A DNA stretch of 35,558 nt from Chloroflexota bacterium (GCA_029782215.1 JAKOVD010000156.1:1-35558); one strand, 5' to 3'; positions 1-7,574 are shown, counted from the stretch's first letter. Notes: generated from the letters alone by a model not told the origin. A program made the numbers and translations.

Positions 1-606
1 CAGAAGCCCCTTGCGGGCACGGGCGCCCAGGAAGGCCAGCCGCTGCTTGCGTCCCTTGCCCAGCCGCACCTTGACGGTCCCCGACTTCAGGTCCACATCG
101 CTGACGTCCAGGCCGACGAACTCTGCCGCCCGGCAGCCGGTGTCCAGGAGGCAGAGCACGATGGCTGCATCACGGCTGTGCTTGCAGGCAGCCAGTAGCC
201 GGTTCACATCGATCGGCGCAAACGCCGGCAGGATCACCTTCTCCTGCCTGGGCATCTGCACCTTGCGCATCGGGCTTGTATCCAGTAGTTCCTCACTGAC
301 CAGGAAGTTGCCAAATGCCCTGATCGCCCGGGCGGCAGCATGCACGCTGGCATCGGCCAGGCCGCGGCGCTGCAGTCCCACAAGGTAGCTGCGGATGTGA
401 TGCGCCGTGATCCCTTCCGGCTCCGTCACCCTCTGGTCCGCCAGAAAGGCCAGGAAGGGCTCCAGTTGCTGGCGGTAGAACCTCAGGCTTGTAGGCGTGA
501 GGCGTCGCGCTTCGGCATCGAGCAGAAACGCATCGAGCGCTAGGCGCAGCCCCGAAGGCGCCTGGTGATCACGGATTTTAAGGATAGTAAGCTGCTTAGA
601 AAACAT
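1..606 (-). CDS. Tyrosine recombinase/integrase, 5' part (cut by window edge)
   Basis: The first 202 residues of a tyrosine-type site-specific recombinase are visible; the rest lies left of the window. Residues about 20-110 form a SAM-like core-DNA-binding domain (SLRFYRQQLEPFLAFL). The catalytic domain then begins, with the first catalytic Arg in LLDTGCRAAEFVGLDV and the beta-hairpin Lys region in KVRLGKGRKQR. The HxxR and Tyr motifs are not in the window. The ATG at 604-606 is preceded by GGTTGGAG, which serves as a close Shine-Dalgarno and lies inside a 9-bp inverted repeat (608-631). The gene starts 74 bp from the 3' end of tRNA-Lys and reads away from it, a common arrangement for integrases of elements inserted at tRNA genes. 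A chromosomal XerC/D role is possible, but the tRNA context favours an element integrase. Family call is firm; role is inferred. Confidence 0.88.
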   Translation of the reverse strand, partial: MFSKQLTILKIRDHQAPSGLRLALDAFLLDAEARRLTPTSLRFYRQQLEPFLAFLADQRVTEPEGITAHHIRSYLVGLQRRGLADASVHAAARAIRAFGNFLVSEELLDTSPMRKVQMPRQEKVILPAFAPIDVNRLLAACKHSRDAAIVLCLLDTGCRAAEFVGLDVSDVDLKSGTVKVRLGKGRKQRLAFLGARARKGLL

Positions 607-607
607 A

Positions 608-631
608 GCTCCAACCTCGACTGGTTGGAGC
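608..631. repeat. 9-bp inverted repeat over the integrase ribosome-binding site
   Basis: Arms GCTCCAACC and GGTTGGAGC are perfect complements around a 6-nt loop (617-622). On the minus strand the 3' arm contains the GGAG immediately before the integrase ATG, so the hairpin could hide the ribosome-binding site. It could equally be a recombinase-binding site. A second, weaker pair (GGTTG at 646-650, CAACC at 660-664) repeats the same core nearby in this AT-richer stretch. Confidence 0.6.
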
Positions 632-679
632 CACTAGATGTAGTAGGTTGGCATCTCTGCAACCACTATATATTGTAGA

Positions 680-752
<73 letters not shown>

Positions 753-764
753 AGAACTTTCCGG

Positions 765-793
765 ATTATAGCCAGCCCTGCCTGCGGTGTCAA
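765..793 (-). promoter_or_regulatory. Consensus sigma-70 promoter for tRNA-Lys
   Basis: On the minus strand TTGACA (793-788) is followed after exactly 17 bp by TATAAT (770-765), matching the housekeeping consensus at all 12 positions. The predicted start is near 758, a few bases before the tRNA 5' end at 752. With no terminator visible after the tRNA, this promoter may also feed the integrase. Confidence 0.85.
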
Positions 794-794
794 A

Positions 795-861
795 GTTGAA
801 GGTTGAAGGTTAGCTTGCCCCATGCCCCCGGCACGTCTCGAAAGTTGCAGGTTGCAGGTTA
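795..861. repeat. Short heptamer tandem repeats (GTTGAAG, GTTGCAG)
   Basis: Two GTTGAAG units plus GTTA (795-812) are followed by two GTTGCAG units plus GTTA (844-861), with related TTCAAC-type heptamers of opposite sense around 886-913. No gene is seen between the tRNA-Lys promoter and the thioesterase promoter; these repeats fill the gap. They share the 7-bp period of arrays at 2818-2887, 16704-16722 and 17154-17174. Confidence 0.7.
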
Positions 862-922
862 GGGGTCTCACATGGCATCCGCCACCTTCAACCTTTAACG
901 TTCAACTTCAACCCCTTTCATC

Positions 923-951
923 TTGACACGCCCGCCCTCCTGGCATAGCCT
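923..951 (+). promoter_or_regulatory. Probable promoter of the thioesterase gene
   Basis: A perfect -35 TTGACA (923-928) is followed after 17 bp by TAGCCT (946-951), a weak -10. The ATG at 959 would lie at or next to the predicted start site, implying a leaderless or nearly leaderless transcript. No Shine-Dalgarno is seen, which fits. Confidence 0.5.
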
Positions 952-958
952 ACACCCT

Positions 959-1375
959 ATGAGCCAATCCCCTCCCCGCGGGCGCGTCAGCGAAAGCACC
1001 TTCCGCGTCCGCTATGCCGAAACCGATGCCATGGGCATCGTCCACCACAGCCGCTACCTGCCCTGGTTCGAGATCGGCCGCACCGACTGGATGCGCGGGG
1101 CCGGCCTCACCTACGCCGAGTTCGAGGCGATGGGCTTCTACCTGACCGTGGTGGAGGTGGGCGTGCGCTACCTCAGGCCCGCGCGTTATGACGACCTGGT
1201 CACCGTCCGCACCTGGCTGGCCGAGGTCCGCAGCCGCGCCCTCCGCATCGAGTACGAGGTCGTCGACGAACAGGGCAGCGTGCTCGTCACCGGCTTCACC
1301 AGCCACATCTGCATCACCCACGACGGCGCCCCTGCCCGCCTGCCCGAAATCCTGATCCAGGCGTTTGAAAACTAA
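959..1375 (+). CDS. Hotdog-fold acyl-CoA thioesterase (YbgC/4HBT family)
   Basis: This 138-residue protein is a single hotdog-domain thioesterase expected to hydrolyse acyl-CoA thioesters in the cytoplasm. The family motif is clear near the N-terminus: RYAETDAMGIVHHSRYLPW, with the catalytic Asp at about residue 23 and the HH pair at 29-30. The later strand VEVGVRYLRPARYDD also fits YbgC/FadM-like enzymes, and the length is normal. A TTG at 923 would extend the frame, but that TTG is part of a perfect -35 hexamer, so ATG 959 is preferred. The gene stands alone, converging on scpB across a short tandem repeat. Substrate chain length cannot be deduced. Confidence 0.9.
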   Translation: MSQSPPRGRVSESTFRVRYAETDAMGIVHHSRYLPWFEIGRTDWMRGAGLTYAEFEAMGFYLTVVEVGVRYLRPARYDDLVTVRTWLAEVRSRALRIEYEVVDEQGSVLVTGFTSHICITHDGAPARLPEILIQAFEN

Positions 1376-1376
1376 A

Positions 1377-1408
1377 ACGTTCGAACGTTCAAACGTTTCA
1401 ACGTTCGA
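1377..1408. repeat. Four tandem 8-bp units between convergent genes
   Basis: ACGTTCGA, ACGTTCAA, ACGTTTCA and ACGTTCGA run consecutively from 1377 to 1408. They start 2 bp after the thioesterase stop and end 3 bp before the scpB stop on the other strand. The units are rich in AACGTT-type self-complementary sequence, so the stretch can fold on either strand and might act as a shared transcript end. No T-tract is present. Confidence 0.6.
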
Positions 1409-1411
1409 GCG

Positions 1412-2110
1412 TTATTCCTCCGCCGCGGCCGCCAGCTCCGACAGGTGTTCGACGGCGTCCTCCTGCAGGGGCGGCAGCTCCTCCAGGCTGGTGAGCCCGA
1501 AGTATTGGAGGAAGGCAAACGTGGTTCCGTAGAGGATGGGGCGCCCGGCCTGTTCCAGCCGGCCCACCTCCTCGATCAGCCCCCGGTTGAGCAGGGTCTT
1601 CATCACGCCATCGCTGTTGACGCCGCGCACGGCGTCCACCTGGGGCCGGGTGACGGGCTGGCGGTAGGCAATGATCGCCAGCGCTTCCAGCGCCGCCCGT
1701 GACAGCTTCGTGCTCAGGTCCAGACCCAGGAAGGTCTCGATGACTTCGGCAGCCTCCGGCGCCGACACGAGCTGGACGACGTCGCGCTGCCGCTGCAGGC
1801 GAATGCCCCGCGGCCGCAGGGCGGCATCGATCATCTCCAGCCCCTGCTCCACCCGTTCGACGGGCACGTTCAGCGCCGTCGCCAGGCGGGCGACCGGCGC
1901 CGGCTCCCCGGCGACGAAGAGCAGAGCCTCCAGCAGGACCTGCAGCCGGGCGTCGTCGATTCCCGCCCCTTCCGCCGCAGGGACCTCGGCCTGCTCTGCC
2001 GCAGCCTCTTCTGAAGCCGCCGGCACGGGCGCTTCCGCTTCCGGCGCCTCCTGTGCGGGCGTCTCCAACTCAGGCGCCGCCTCTGTAGGCGCCGCCTCCT
2101 CAGGCCCCAT
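1412..2110 (-). CDS. scpB: Segregation and condensation protein B (ScpB)
   Basis: ScpB is the winged-helix (kite) subunit of the SMC-ScpA-ScpB condensin that organises chromosome segregation. The protein has 232 residues. The first ~50 are a low-complexity Ala/Glu/Pro-rich tail, followed by the ScpB core with LLEALLFVAGEPAPVARLA, the helix LSRAALEALAIIAYRQPVTR and the second winged helix with LLNRGLIEEVGR and ILYGTTFAFLQYFGL. A TTG at 2173 would extend the frame but overlaps the upstream gene by 44 bp. ATG 2110 lies 20 bp after that gene's stop and has GGTGG before it, so it is preferred. No scpA is in the window. The gene probably forms an operon with the AmaP-like gene upstream. Confidence 0.92.
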   Translation of the reverse strand: MGPEEAAPTEAAPELETPAQEAPEAEAPVPAASEEAAAEQAEVPAAEGAGIDDARLQVLLEALLFVAGEPAPVARLATALNVPVERVEQGLEMIDAALRPRGIRLQRQRDVVQLVSAPEAAEVIETFLGLDLSTKLSRAALEALAIIAYRQPVTRPQVDAVRGVNSDGVMKTLLNRGLIEEVGRLEQAGRPILYGTTFAFLQYFGLTSLEELPPLQEDAVEHLSELAAAAEE

Positions 2111-2129
2111 GTCCACCGGCAGCGTCGAC

Positions 2130-2687
2130 TCAGCCAAGGGCGGGATAGTCGCTGTGATGGATGCGGACGTCAAGCCGTCCCAGCCGCAAGCCCATGCGCT
2201 CCTCCACCACCTCGCGGGCCACCAGCATGATCTCTTCCGTCTTCATCGGCACCTCGATCTCCGGCCGCGTTTCCACGTTCAAGGTCACGTCCACGGTGTC
2301 CCCGCGCGGGCGCACGATCGGCTGCACCGAGATCACGTCCGCCATCTGGTCGAGGTGCCAGGCCAGGCGCTTGCCGATGCTCTCGGCCGTCACCTGCGCT
2401 TCGCCCGAAGGCGTCCGCATCCGCACCAGGGTGGGACCCTGGCGCCGCGGCAGCTCGGCCGCCAGCAGCGGCAGGAAAATGACCAGGGCGGCGATGGCCG
2501 CCGCCACGCGGGCGATGGTCAGGTTCGTGGGCTCAAGCTCCTGGTAGCGGGCGACCGCCTCGGTGAGGCGGACGATCTGCTCCTGCAGCCAGGTCAGCGT
2601 CGTGATGGGGGCAAGCGCCACCGCCATCACCAGCACGAACAGGCCCAGGATGATCACAAAGGCGACCAGACGGTTGAAGACGTTCAT
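2130..2687 (-). CDS. amaP: Asp23/AmaP-like membrane-anchored envelope protein
   Basis: This 185-residue protein has two predicted membrane helices (about residues 7-29 and 55-77) and then a soluble Asp23/Gls24-type domain from about 90 to the end, with VTAESIGKRLAWHLDQM and REVVEERMGLRLGRLDVRI. This matches AmaP, the membrane anchor of Asp23-family alkaline-shock proteins in Gram-positive bacteria; the exact role here is inferred. ATG 2687 is chosen because the longer open frame upstream runs through a promoter and simple repeats. A TATAAT lies about 17 bp upstream of the ATG with no Shine-Dalgarno, suggesting a very short leader. It precedes scpB on the same strand with a 20-bp gap. Confidence 0.8.
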   Translation of the reverse strand: MNVFNRLVAFVIILGLFVLVMAVALAPITTLTWLQEQIVRLTEAVARYQELEPTNLTIARVAAAIAALVIFLPLLAAELPRRQGPTLVRMRTPSGEAQVTAESIGKRLAWHLDQMADVISVQPIVRPRGDTVDVTLNVETRPEIEVPMKTEEIMLVAREVVEERMGLRLGRLDVRIHHSDYPALG

Positions 2688-2703
2688 AGCAGAAACTGAG
2701 CGG

Positions 2704-2732
2704 ATTATAGCGGCAGGCAGGAAAAAGGGGAA
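2704..2732 (-). promoter_or_regulatory. Probable promoter of amaP-scpB
   Basis: TATAAT (2709-2704, minus strand) matches the -10 consensus exactly. Seventeen bases upstream is TTCCCC (2732-2727), a poor -35. The predicted start near 2697 leaves a 10-nt leader before the ATG at 2687. Confidence 0.55.
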
Positions 2733-2817
2733 TTGCGGAAGGTGGATTGCGAATGGCGGCTTGCGCGCAGCGTGATGCGTACTGCGTACTGCGTAACGTC
2801 CAGGAGACGTCTTCCGT

Positions 2818-2887
2818 CCACCTGCCACCTGCCACCTGCTACCTGCTACCCGCCACCTGCTACCTGCTACCTGCTACCTGCCACCTG
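2818..2887. repeat. Ten-unit heptamer array at the stop codon of the YfhO-like gene
   Basis: Ten consecutive 7-bp units cover 2818-2887, all CCACCTG or CTACCTG with one variant (CTACCCG at 2846-2852). The array ends one base before the stop codon of the 2889-5771 gene. In that gene's sense strand it reads as repeats of CAGGTGG and CAGGTAG. The rest of the 2733-2817 gap holds imperfect ATTGCGGA-type repeats and no gene. Confidence 0.9.
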
Positions 2888-2888
2888 C

Positions 2889-5771
2889 TCAAACCAGGAA
2901 CAGCACCACAACCACAATCAAGGCAATGAGGGTCAGGAGCGCCCCCCAGCGCAGGCTCGCGGGCTGGAAGCGAAACTCGACGGTGTGACTGCCGGCCGGC
3001 ACGGGCACGGCCCTGAGCAGCAGGTCAGCCCGCTGAATGGGCGTCTCGACGCCGTCGATGGTGGCTTTCCAGCCGGGATACCAGGCGTCGGCCAGCACGA
3101 GCCAGGCCGGCGCCGGGGTGTTGGCGGTCAGGCGCAGGGTTTCGGGGTCCGGCTCCTCCAGCCAGCCGACCTCGCCCCCTGCACTGGCGGCGGTATTCGC
3201 CGAAGCGCCTTCGCCGCCCGCCAGGAGCACCACCTGGGCCGGGTCGAAGGCGGGATCGGCCAGCCTCGCCAGCGTCGCCTGGTCGCTCGGACTGGCTTCG
3301 ACCTGGGGAACCAGGAAAGCCCGCGGCAGGACGCCGTCGTTGCGGTAGACCTTGACGTCGCCGGAGTGGATGCGGGTCCAGCCGTGCCGGGAGACGACGG
3401 GCGTGGCGTGGGCGCCGCTGACCTCGTCGATCTGCGCCAGCCCGCGCACGAAGAGCCGGACGTCGGGCCGCAGCAGGCGCAGCCGCAGGGATGCCGGCAC
3501 GCCTGCTTCCGGCAGGTGGAGGCGGGCGACGGCGTCCTGTCCGGGAGCGTCATAGCGCCAGCGCACAGCGGGCAGGCTGCGGCTGTGGGCCAGACCGGGG
3601 ACGTCGTCGGCGCCCTCGAAGGTCTCCAGCCCGGCGCGGATGGGCAGCGTGAGCTCGCGGCCATCCCGCAGCCCCACCACCAGCTCCGCCACCGGCGTTC
3701 CGTCCGGCAGCGCGGCGCCGTTCTGCAAGTAGCTCACCAGGCCGAACGCCGTCGCCGGGAAGTTCGCCAGGCCGGCCACCTCCAGGTCGGGTTGGTCGGC
3801 GGTCAGGGCCTCGCCAAAGGCCAGGTCGTAGTAGACGCCGTCCTGCCAGGCATCGAAGGTCTTGTCGGTGATGACGTAGCAGACGTGGAACAGCGAGAGC
3901 AGGCGGGCGTCGGGCACCTCGTGGAGCTGCTCGCGCAGCCGCCCGTCCGCCACGACCCGGTCGGCGGGCAGCAGGAGGCCCATCGCCTCCACGAACGTGC
4001 GCGTGGGCAGCAGGCCGCCGTCAAATCCATCCAGCGAGGGCAGCCGCGCCAGCATCCCCAGGTTCGGCGCCAGCACCTCCTTGGCCTTGGTGGCGACCAC
4101 CAGGTCGTTGAAGGCGCGGTCGTCTAGGAAGGGCGCATAGATGGTGCGCAGCTCGCCCAGGTCGCCGGGGTCATAGGTCGTGGTGCTCAGGCTCAGGGTG
4201 CGGCAGGAACCGCCGTCCGGCCCGGCATGGGCCGTCTCGGCGGCGATGCGCGCCGGCGCCGTCCGCCAGGAGGTGATGGCCTGGGGCGCCGTGGGATGCT
4301 GGAGGGGCAGCACCCAACTGGCGGCATAGAGCTCCACCGCCAGCAGTCCCAGCACCAGGGCCACAGCGGCGGTGCGGTCCCGGCTGCCGCCGCGGCGGTA
4401 GACCGCCCAGGCCAGCCCCAAAACAGCCAGGGCCAACGCCCAGCCGGCCAGGGTCCAGACGTTGGGCCAGGTGAGCAGGGCTAGGGCGCCCATCGCCAGC
4501 GCCGCCGCCGCCAGCCCCAGGCGCTGCCAGCGTCCCGCCGGCAGTCGCAGCCGCCAGCCCCGCAGCAGCCGCTCCGCACCCAGCGCCGCCAGCAGGGCAA
4601 CGCCCAGTGTGGCCCCCTGCAGCCAGCGCGCCGGCACGCGGAAGTAGCTCCAGCCGGGCGCCAGCCGGTAGAGCAGGTAGTCGAGCGGGGTGTAGGCGCC
4701 GAAGGCAAGGACAATGCCGATCACGACCAGCGCCAGGGCCTGCAGGCGCAGCCGCCGCCCCAGCCCGCTGGCCACGCCCACGGCCGCCAGGGCCAATCCC
4801 GCCAGGCCGGTATAGGCCACCCACTCGCCGTAGGCGTCGGTGGCCAGGGCCTGGCCCAGGTCACGGGCATAGTGCGGCAGCAGCGTGAACCCCAGCCGCC
4901 AGGGCGGCAGGCTCAGCGCCGCATGGTCGCGGTAGGGCAGCCCTCCCTGGCGGTAAGAAAGGCCCGACAGCTCATAGGTGGGCAGAAGCTGGGCGGCGCT
5001 CAACCCGGCCGCCAGCCCAAATAGGGCCACAAGCGCCGCCAGCGCCGGTCCGGCGACCTGCCAGGCCTGGCGCAGAGTCAGTGTCCGCCGGCGCAGGCCC
5101 TGCCCCAGCCGCCACAGCGGCGCCATGAGCGCCCACAGCCCGAACAGCACCGCCTGGTTGTAAAAGGTCTGCGAATGGCCGGCGAGCAGGGCCAACGCCC
5201 AGGCCAGGGCGCAGGCCAGCAGCCAGCGCCGGCTGCGCCGCGACCGGAACAGCGCCCAGCCCGCCTGCCAATCCACCGACTCCCAGGCCAGCAGCGCCCC
5301 CAGCAGCCAGGGGACCGTGGCAGCGCGGTTGGGATGGGCCAGCAGGCCGGTGGTCCACCCGTTGAGGCTGAGAAGCAGCCCTGCCGCCAGCGCCGCCAGG
5401 GGACGCACGCCCCCCGCCCGCCTCACCAGCGCATAGCCGAACACCCCCAGCAGCCAGGCGTGCAGGGCTGCCGAGAGCACGATGCCCTTGGCCGCACCCA
5501 CCGGCACAAACAGCCAGCGCAGGGGATAGAAAACCGACGCCTGCAGGTTCGCCAGGAAAGGAGCGCCGGCGAAAAGATAGGGATTCCACAAGGGCAGGCG
5601 GCCCGCCGCCAGGGCGGCGTTCACCTGCTCCCAATAGGGCGTAAAGTAAAAGAGGAAATCGCCGCCCGCCGGCGTCAGATTGCCGAACAGAACGCGGCCG
5701 TAGACCGCCAACACGGCCAGCGCCAACACGGCCACTGCCGCCAGGTCGCCTCGCCGCTGCCGCAAGCTCAT
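2889..5771 (-). CDS. YfhO-family multi-pass membrane protein
   Basis: A 960-residue integral membrane protein of the YfhO family, large GT-C-like proteins implicated in glycosylating cell-surface polymers. The N-terminal hallmark is present: GGDFLFYFTPYWEQVNAAL, then LPLWNPYLFAGAPFLANLQ and SVFYPLRWLF. About a dozen hydrophobic helices follow up to residue ~490. A long extracytoplasmic domain comes next, ending with the conserved beta-rich tail (WLVLADAWYPGWKATIDG, VPAGSHTVEFRFQP) and a final membrane helix. The ATG at 5771-5769 overlaps the TGA of the upstream GT39 gene as ATGA, indicating translational coupling. It is last in an operon with methyltransferase, GT2 and GT39 genes. Substrate unknown. 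Confidence 0.85.
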   Translation of the reverse strand: MSLRQRRGDLAAVAVLALAVLAVYGRVLFGNLTPAGGDFLFYFTPYWEQVNAALAAGRLPLWNPYLFAGAPFLANLQASVFYPLRWLFVPVGAAKGIVLSAALHAWLLGVFGYALVRRAGGVRPLAALAAGLLLSLNGWTTGLLAHPNRAATVPWLLGALLAWESVDWQAGWALFRSRRSRRWLLACALAWALALLAGHSQTFYNQAVLFGLWALMAPLWRLGQGLRRRTLTLRQAWQVAGPALAALVALFGLAAGLSAAQLLPTYELSGLSYRQGGLPYRDHAALSLPPWRLGFTLLPHYARDLGQALATDAYGEWVAYTGLAGLALAAVGVASGLGRRLRLQALALVVIGIVLAFGAYTPLDYLLYRLAPGWSYFRVPARWLQGATLGVALLAALGAERLLRGWRLRLPAGRWQRLGLAAAALAMGALALLTWPNVWTLAGWALALAVLGLAWAVYRRGGSRDRTAAVALVLGLLAVELYAASWVLPLQHPTAPQAITSWRTAPARIAAETAHAGPDGGSCRTLSLSTTTYDPGDLGELRTIYAPFLDDRAFNDLVVATKAKEVLAPNLGMLARLPSLDGFDGGLLPTRTFVEAMGLLLPADRVVADGRLREQLHEVPDARLLSLFHVCYVITDKTFDAWQDGVYYDLAFGEALTADQPDLEVAGLANFPATAFGLVSYLQNGAALPDGTPVAELVVGLRDGRELTLPIRAGLETFEGADDVPGLAHSRSLPAVRWRYDAPGQDAVARLHLPEAGVPASLRLRLLRPDVRLFVRGLAQIDEVSGAHATPVVSRHGWTRIHSGDVKVYRNDGVLPRAFLVPQVEASPSDQATLARLADPAFDPAQVVLLAGGEGASANTAASAGGEVGWLEEPDPETLRLTANTPAPAWLVLADAWYPGWKATIDGVETPIQRADLLLRAVPVPAGSHTVEFRFQPASLRWGALLTLIALIVVVVLFLV

Positions 5772-7528
5772 GGCCCGTCCGTCCGGTCGAAATGGTAGAC
5801 CGTGAAGCGCACGGCGCCGTCGGCGCCGCGCACCACCAGCCGGGGCGTCAGGGCCAGGTGGTAGGGCGCCAGGGCCGTCTCCAGGGCGGGACGCTCCGCC
5901 TCCTGCCAGGCCGGGAACACGATGGTCCGGTCATAGCCGAAGGGGTCGGCCGCCAGGTCTGCCGTGACCATGCCCGGCGCGGACCAATAGACGCGGCCCG
6001 CAGGCCCGTCCCACAGGTACCAGTCCCACTGCCAGCCCAGCCAGCGCTGGTAGAGCACCCCCCGCCGTGCGGGCACGTGCTCGTGCAGATAGGCGGCCAC
6101 CGTCTCGATGCCGCTGTAGGCGCCGTGGTCCCCCCCCACCGGGATGCGCGCCCAGGTCGCCTGGCCCGCCCCCCAAAGCAGGGCCAGCGCCACAGCGCCC
6201 ATCACCAGCAGACGCGGCCCCTGCCCCCACCGCCAACGCATCCAACCCACCTCCAGCCCCCTCGCTGCCAGCAGCGCCAGGATCGGCGCCAGCGGCAGCA
6301 AATAGCGATCCCATGCCTGGAATGTAAACACCACGTGCCCCCCCAGGTACAACGCCGTAAACCCCGCCAACAACCATGTCCACCGTAGGGGCGACCCCCT
6401 GTGGTCGCCCTTCCTGTGGTCGCCCGGCATCGCCCTCGTACCCTCGCGTAACGTCTCCCCTACCGCCACCGCCGCCAAACCCAACAACACTACGGTCCCC
6501 ACCGTCCATCCGCCCAGCCAACGCCACACCTGCACCCAGGCTGCCAGGCGCTCCGGCCACGCCGCCACCGGCGCCAACCCGAAACCCCCATAGGTATTCC
6601 AGGCCTGCTGCCAGAAATTCGGAATCTCGGCCGGCAGAATCCGCCAGCCATCCCACTGCCACACCTTGAACCAGATGTAGTAGAAACCTAGTGCCGCCGC
6701 CGCCAGCGCCACCACCGTCCCCGCCGCCCGGCTTCCCAGCACTGCTCCCACCCGTCCTCCGTCCTCTCTCCTCCTTACTCGATCCTCCGCCCACCGCCAC
6801 CACACCGGCGGCGCCGCGATCAGCAGGGCGCCCACCACCAGCGGCGCCAGCAGCACGGCGTTCTGCTTGGTGGCGAAGGCCATCCCCAGGGCCAGCCCCG
6901 CGCCCAGGCCCAGCCCGTACGATGCCAACAGCAGCGCCAGCAGCAGCCAGGCCGTCAGCATGGGGTCGACGTAGAGGGTGGGCGCAAAGCTGATGGCAAA
7001 GGGCGCCAGCGCAAACAGCGCCAGGGCGATCCGCGCCGTGCGCGGACCATACATGCGCCGCGCCAGCGCCCAGAGCAGCAGCAGCGCCAGCAGCGAACAC
7101 AGCTCGTTGAGCAGCCGTCCCGCCGTGAGCGTGGGACCAAGCCAGGTAAAGAACTTCGCCACCATGTAGATGAACAAGGGCGGCTTGTCGACGGCGACGT
7201 GTTCCAGCATCGGATCGATGCCTGATGAAACCAAACGCGCCCAGTAAGCATAGAGGGCCTCGTCCTCGCGGACCGGGAACCAACCGAAGGCCCAGAACCT
7301 CGCCAGCATCCCCACCGCCAGCCATCCCGTCAGCCACACGGCTTCCTGCCACATCCAGGCGGCCGCCGCCGACAGCCGGCCCTCCATTATGTCACGTTGA
7401 ACAGACCCACCCGCCGCGCTGCCTGCATCCCGGACCTTCCCCTCGAGGAGGACGGCGGAGACGCGGTCTCCGCGCAATCCGGCAGAAAACCTTTCCAGGG
7501 GCGCCAGAAGCTTTTCTCCGTTCAACAT
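5768..7528 (-). CDS. GT39-like polyprenyl-phosphate-sugar glycosyltransferase
   Basis: A 586-residue membrane protein resembling ArnT/PMT-type (GT39, GT-C fold) transferases, which move sugars from polyprenyl-phosphate donors to acceptors outside the membrane. The catalytic loop after the first helix contains FPVREDEALYAYWARLV, and the conserved VAVDKPPLFIYMVAKF follows. At least nine further hydrophobic helices are visible. Two oddities: residues ~368-382 (GDHRKGDHRGSP) are encoded by a dispersed palindromic repeat (6385-6425), and the first ~47 residues are encoded across an inverted repeat (7455-7473). A second ATG at 7387 could be the true start; neither start has a strong Shine-Dalgarno. 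The GT2 gene immediately upstream may make its lipid-linked sugar donor. Confidence 0.82.
   Translation of the reverse strand: MLNGEKLLAPLERFSAGLRGDRVSAVLLEGKVRDAGSAAGGSVQRDIMEGRLSAAAAWMWQEAVWLTGWLAVGMLARFWAFGWFPVREDEALYAYWARLVSSGIDPMLEHVAVDKPPLFIYMVAKFFTWLGPTLTAGRLLNELCSLLALLLLWALARRMYGPRTARIALALFALAPFAISFAPTLYVDPMLTAWLLLALLLASYGLGLGAGLALGMAFATKQNAVLLAPLVVGALLIAAPPVWWRWAEDRVRRREDGGRVGAVLGSRAAGTVVALAAAALGFYYIWFKVWQWDGWRILPAEIPNFWQQAWNTYGGFGLAPVAAWPERLAAWVQVWRWLGGWTVGTVVLLGLAAVAVGETLREGTRAMPGDHRKGDHRGSPLRWTWLLAGFTALYLGGHVVFTFQAWDRYLLPLAPILALLAARGLEVGWMRWRWGQGPRLLVMGAVALALLWGAGQATWARIPVGGDHGAYSGIETVAAYLHEHVPARRGVLYQRWLGWQWDWYLWDGPAGRVYWSAPGMVTADLAADPFGYDRTIVFPAWQEAERPALETALAPYHLALTPRLVVRGADGAVRFTVYHFDRTDGP
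6385..6425. repeat. Dispersed palindromic repeat lying in frame inside the GT39 gene
   Basis: GTAGGGGCGACCCCCTGTGG begins the element. Arms GGGCGACC (6389-6396) and GGTCGCCC (6403-6410) form a hairpin with a 6-nt loop, and a second CTGTGGTCGCCC copy follows at 6414-6425. An element of the same layout (GTAGGGGCGGCCCCCCGTGG, then a second half-copy) is intergenic at 16768-16810. Here it is translated into the charged stretch GDHRKGDHRGSP between membrane helices. Confidence 0.7.
7455..7473. repeat. 8-bp inverted repeat in the 5' end of the GT39 frame
   Basis: GCGGAGAC, loop GCG, GTCTCCGC: a perfect short hairpin. It lies between the first possible start (7528) and the ATG at 7387, so it may be an intergenic element and the annotated N-terminus may be too long. 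Confidence 0.5.
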
Positions 7529-7574
7529 GGCCCTGCCCGCATGTCCTGGATGGCCAAGGCCGATCCACTGCCGC

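Noticed and set aside
608..664. Integron attC/attI site beside the integrase
   Set aside because: The GGTTGG/CCAACC cores do not fit the GTTRRRY/RYYYAAC consensus with L and R box layout, and the recombinase has ordinary XerC/D-like features with no IntI-specific insert visible.
923..958. TTG start for the thioesterase at 923
   Set aside because: The TTG belongs to a perfect TTGACA -35 hexamer with a 17-bp spacer, and the extra 12 residues are not part of the hotdog fold.
2818..2887. CRISPR array
   Set aside because: Units are 7 bp with no spacers; no cas genes are present.
2733..4127. Long open frame on the plus strand opposite the YfhO-like gene (also similar ones opposite GCS2, PhoU and the SLC13 gene)
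   Set aside because: High GC third positions in the real genes keep the antisense frames open; the encoded Arg/Ala/Gly/Pro-rich or Gln/His-rich proteins have no domain, and the opposing strands carry unmistakable conserved proteins.
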